From NCBI GenBank assembly GCA_958427895.1, contig CAUADW010000036.1, forward strand, positions 1 to 15,854: 15,854 nt of DNA, in the 5' to 3' direction. Shown here one piece after another: positions 14,689 to 15,854 of this stretch. Every line of letters starts with the position of its first letter. The first letter of the stretch is position 1. The notes beneath the pieces are model-generated. The model was not told the DNA's origin and searched no databases. It worked only from the letters and a program-made list of their open reading frames with translations. A program made the translations under genes and the position numbers. Origin of the DNA: an uncultured Collinsella sp. GTDB lineage: Bacteria > Actinomycetota > Coriobacteriia > Coriobacteriales > Coriobacteriaceae.

Positions 14689-15672
14689 ATGTCGCGCAAG
14701 TCCGCCTACAAGCAAGTACTTTCCATCGGCACCGCCGTGGTGCTGGGGTTTGCGCTGTTTACGGGATCGCTCGACGGAGCTCCCAAGCTGCTGTCGCCGC
14801 GAAGCGATGAACAGGCGGCGGCTCTGGCCGAAAAACAAAACGAGAGCCCCAGCCGCACCGACGACGAGGCGGACCTGGTCGCCCGGCTCGAATCGGGAAC
14901 AGCGAGTTCCTCGGACTCTCAAAATAGCCAAGACTCTGGCGATGGCTCCGATTCCGCCGCAACCGACACCGGCGGCGGCGCTTCCGCGGACAGCGCCGCC
15001 GCCCCCATCGACGAGGTCGAAAACCCCGACCTCAACCGCGCCCGCGGTGTTTATCTCAGCAGCATTCCCGACTATGCCGGCAACCCCTACGTTGCCCTTC
15101 GCGCCGACAGCACGCACCCGCTCGGCACACCATCATTCACGCTCGATGAATACGAGCGCGCTACAGAAGAGGGCTGCTTTAAGAAGTTCTCCAAGCTCGA
15201 CAGCCTGGGCCGCACCCGCAAAGCACTCGCCTGCGTGGGCCCCGAATCACTCGGTCAAGGCGAGCGCGGCGATATCTCGCGTATCCATCCTGCCGGTTGG
15301 CACCAGCAGCGCTACGACTTTATTCCGGGCCAGAGCCTCTACAACCGCTGCCACCTTATCGCCTGGTCGCTCTGCGGCGAAAACGCCAACCGCAAGAATC
15401 TCCTCACCGGCACGCGCTATCTCAACGAAACGGGCATGCTGCCATTTGAGGAGCAGATTCTCGGCTACATCCGCGACACGGGCAACCATGTGCTCTACCG
15501 CGTCACGCCCATGTACAACGAGGAGGAACTTGTCTGCCGCGGCGTGCGCCTCGAGGCGCAATCGGTCGAGGACCACGGCAAGACCCTGTGCTTCCACGTG
15601 TACTGCTACAACCTGCAGCCGCATGTGCAGATCGACTACGCCACCGGCCGCAACCAGGCCTCGGGAGACTAG
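14689..15672 (+). CDS. Secreted or membrane-anchored DNA/RNA non-specific endonuclease
   Basis: Predicted extracytoplasmic nuclease of 327 residues related to EndA-type nucleases (Endonuclease_NS_2 fold). A basic start and one hydrophobic segment (about 10-27) suggest a signal anchor or uncleaved signal peptide. A low-complexity Ser/Asp/Gly/Ala linker spans about 70-108. The catalytic block follows: YNRCHLIAW with His222 as the general base, then NRKNLLTGTRYLN with Asn246 as a likely metal ligand, and PFEEQ. Seven cysteines in the catalytic part could form disulfides outside the cell. The ATG has AGGAG five bases upstream. It is a single-gene unit ending in a strong terminator. Nutrient scavenging, biofilm turnover or DNA uptake are possible; nothing nearby decides. 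Confidence 0.88.
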   Translation: MSRKSAYKQVLSIGTAVVLGFALFTGSLDGAPKLLSPRSDEQAAALAEKQNESPSRTDDEADLVARLESGTASSSDSQNSQDSGDGSDSAATDTGGGASADSAAAPIDEVENPDLNRARGVYLSSIPDYAGNPYVALRADSTHPLGTPSFTLDEYERATEEGCFKKFSKLDSLGRTRKALACVGPESLGQGERGDISRIHPAGWHQQRYDFIPGQSLYNRCHLIAWSLCGENANRKNLLTGTRYLNETGMLPFEEQILGYIRDTGNHVLYRVTPMYNEEELVCRGVRLEAQSVEDHGKTLCFHVYCYNLQPHVQIDYATGRNQASGD

Positions 15673-15734
15673 TGCCGACCGCGCCGCCCGTAACCAAAAA
15701 AATGATCCGTTTTCCTCCGTCCCCAAGGGATCAA

Positions 15735-15768
15735 AAAAGGCCGCCCCGGTTACCCAGGGCGGCCTTTT
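15735..15768. terminator. Bidirectional intrinsic terminator
   Basis: AAAAGGCCGCCC (15735-15746) pairs perfectly over 12 bp with GGGCGGCCTTTT (15757-15768), loop of 10 bases, with the T run inside the arm on the plus side and the matching A run giving a U tail on the minus side. It ends the nuclease gene and also the minus-strand gene entering from the right edge. Confidence 0.9.
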
Positions 15769-15801
15769 CGTCAGCACCTACATTGCAGGCAAAGCCCCTC
15801 G

Positions 15802-15854
15802 CTACTTGGCGCGACCCTCCTCATAGCGCTCGACCAGCTTGGCCTGAACGTCAT
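15802..15854 (-). CDS. C-terminal end of an unrecognised protein (5' end outside window)
   Basis: On the minus strand an open frame enters from the window edge and ends at TAG (15802-15804), giving 16 residues ending in YEEGRAK. The charged helical tail and the position 33 bases before a bidirectional terminator support a real gene end. The family cannot be named from this length. Confidence 0.55.
   Translation of the reverse strand, partial: DVQAKLVERYEEGRAK

Overview
The window is high-GC, compactly coded bacterial DNA. It most resembles a gut Actinobacterium of the Coriobacteriia, probably Collinsella. That placement rests on gene repertoire, codon use and the short dispersed intergenic repeats. 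It is an inference; no marker gene here proves it. Fourteen protein genes are supported: twelve complete and two cut by the window edges. No tRNA, rRNA, CRISPR array or transposase gene was seen.

Left part (1-5300): the 3' end of an unrecognised + strand gene is followed by glmS (-), which has a strong terminator. Upstream of glmS lie an amino-acid-type ABC permease and a Tat-type lipoprotein binding protein (both -). A LacI-family regulator reads divergently from them. The ABC pair has no ATPase gene beside it. Intergenic gaps here hold two kinds of REP-like repeat.

Middle (5300-7150): a HAD-family sugar-phosphate phosphatase/mutase (-) and a LarE-type PP-loop sulfur transferase (+) diverge from an AT-rich promoter region. 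A perfect bidirectional hairpin separates larE from the operon that follows.

Right part (7148-14569): a six-gene minus-strand operon reads fructose-family PTS EIIBC, GatZ/KbaZ-family protein (PF08013), transaldolase, transketolase N-half, transketolase C-half, PTS EIIA. A divergent LacI-family regulator lies upstream. An almost perfect palindrome sits at the predicted start of transcription of the operon. The module looks like a self-contained route that imports and phosphorylates a sugar, converts it to a ketose phosphate such as fructose 6-phosphate, and feeds it into the non-oxidative pentose phosphate pathway. The substrate cannot be read from the sequence. Three intercistronic gaps in the operon hold strong RNA hairpins. 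The one before the GatZ/KbaZ gene has interlocking inverted repeats with H-type pseudoknot topology, and it is the most unusual structure in the window.

Right end (14570-15854): a secreted or membrane-anchored DNA/RNA non-specific endonuclease (+) is followed by a strong bidirectional terminator and the 3' end of a minus-strand gene cut by the window edge.
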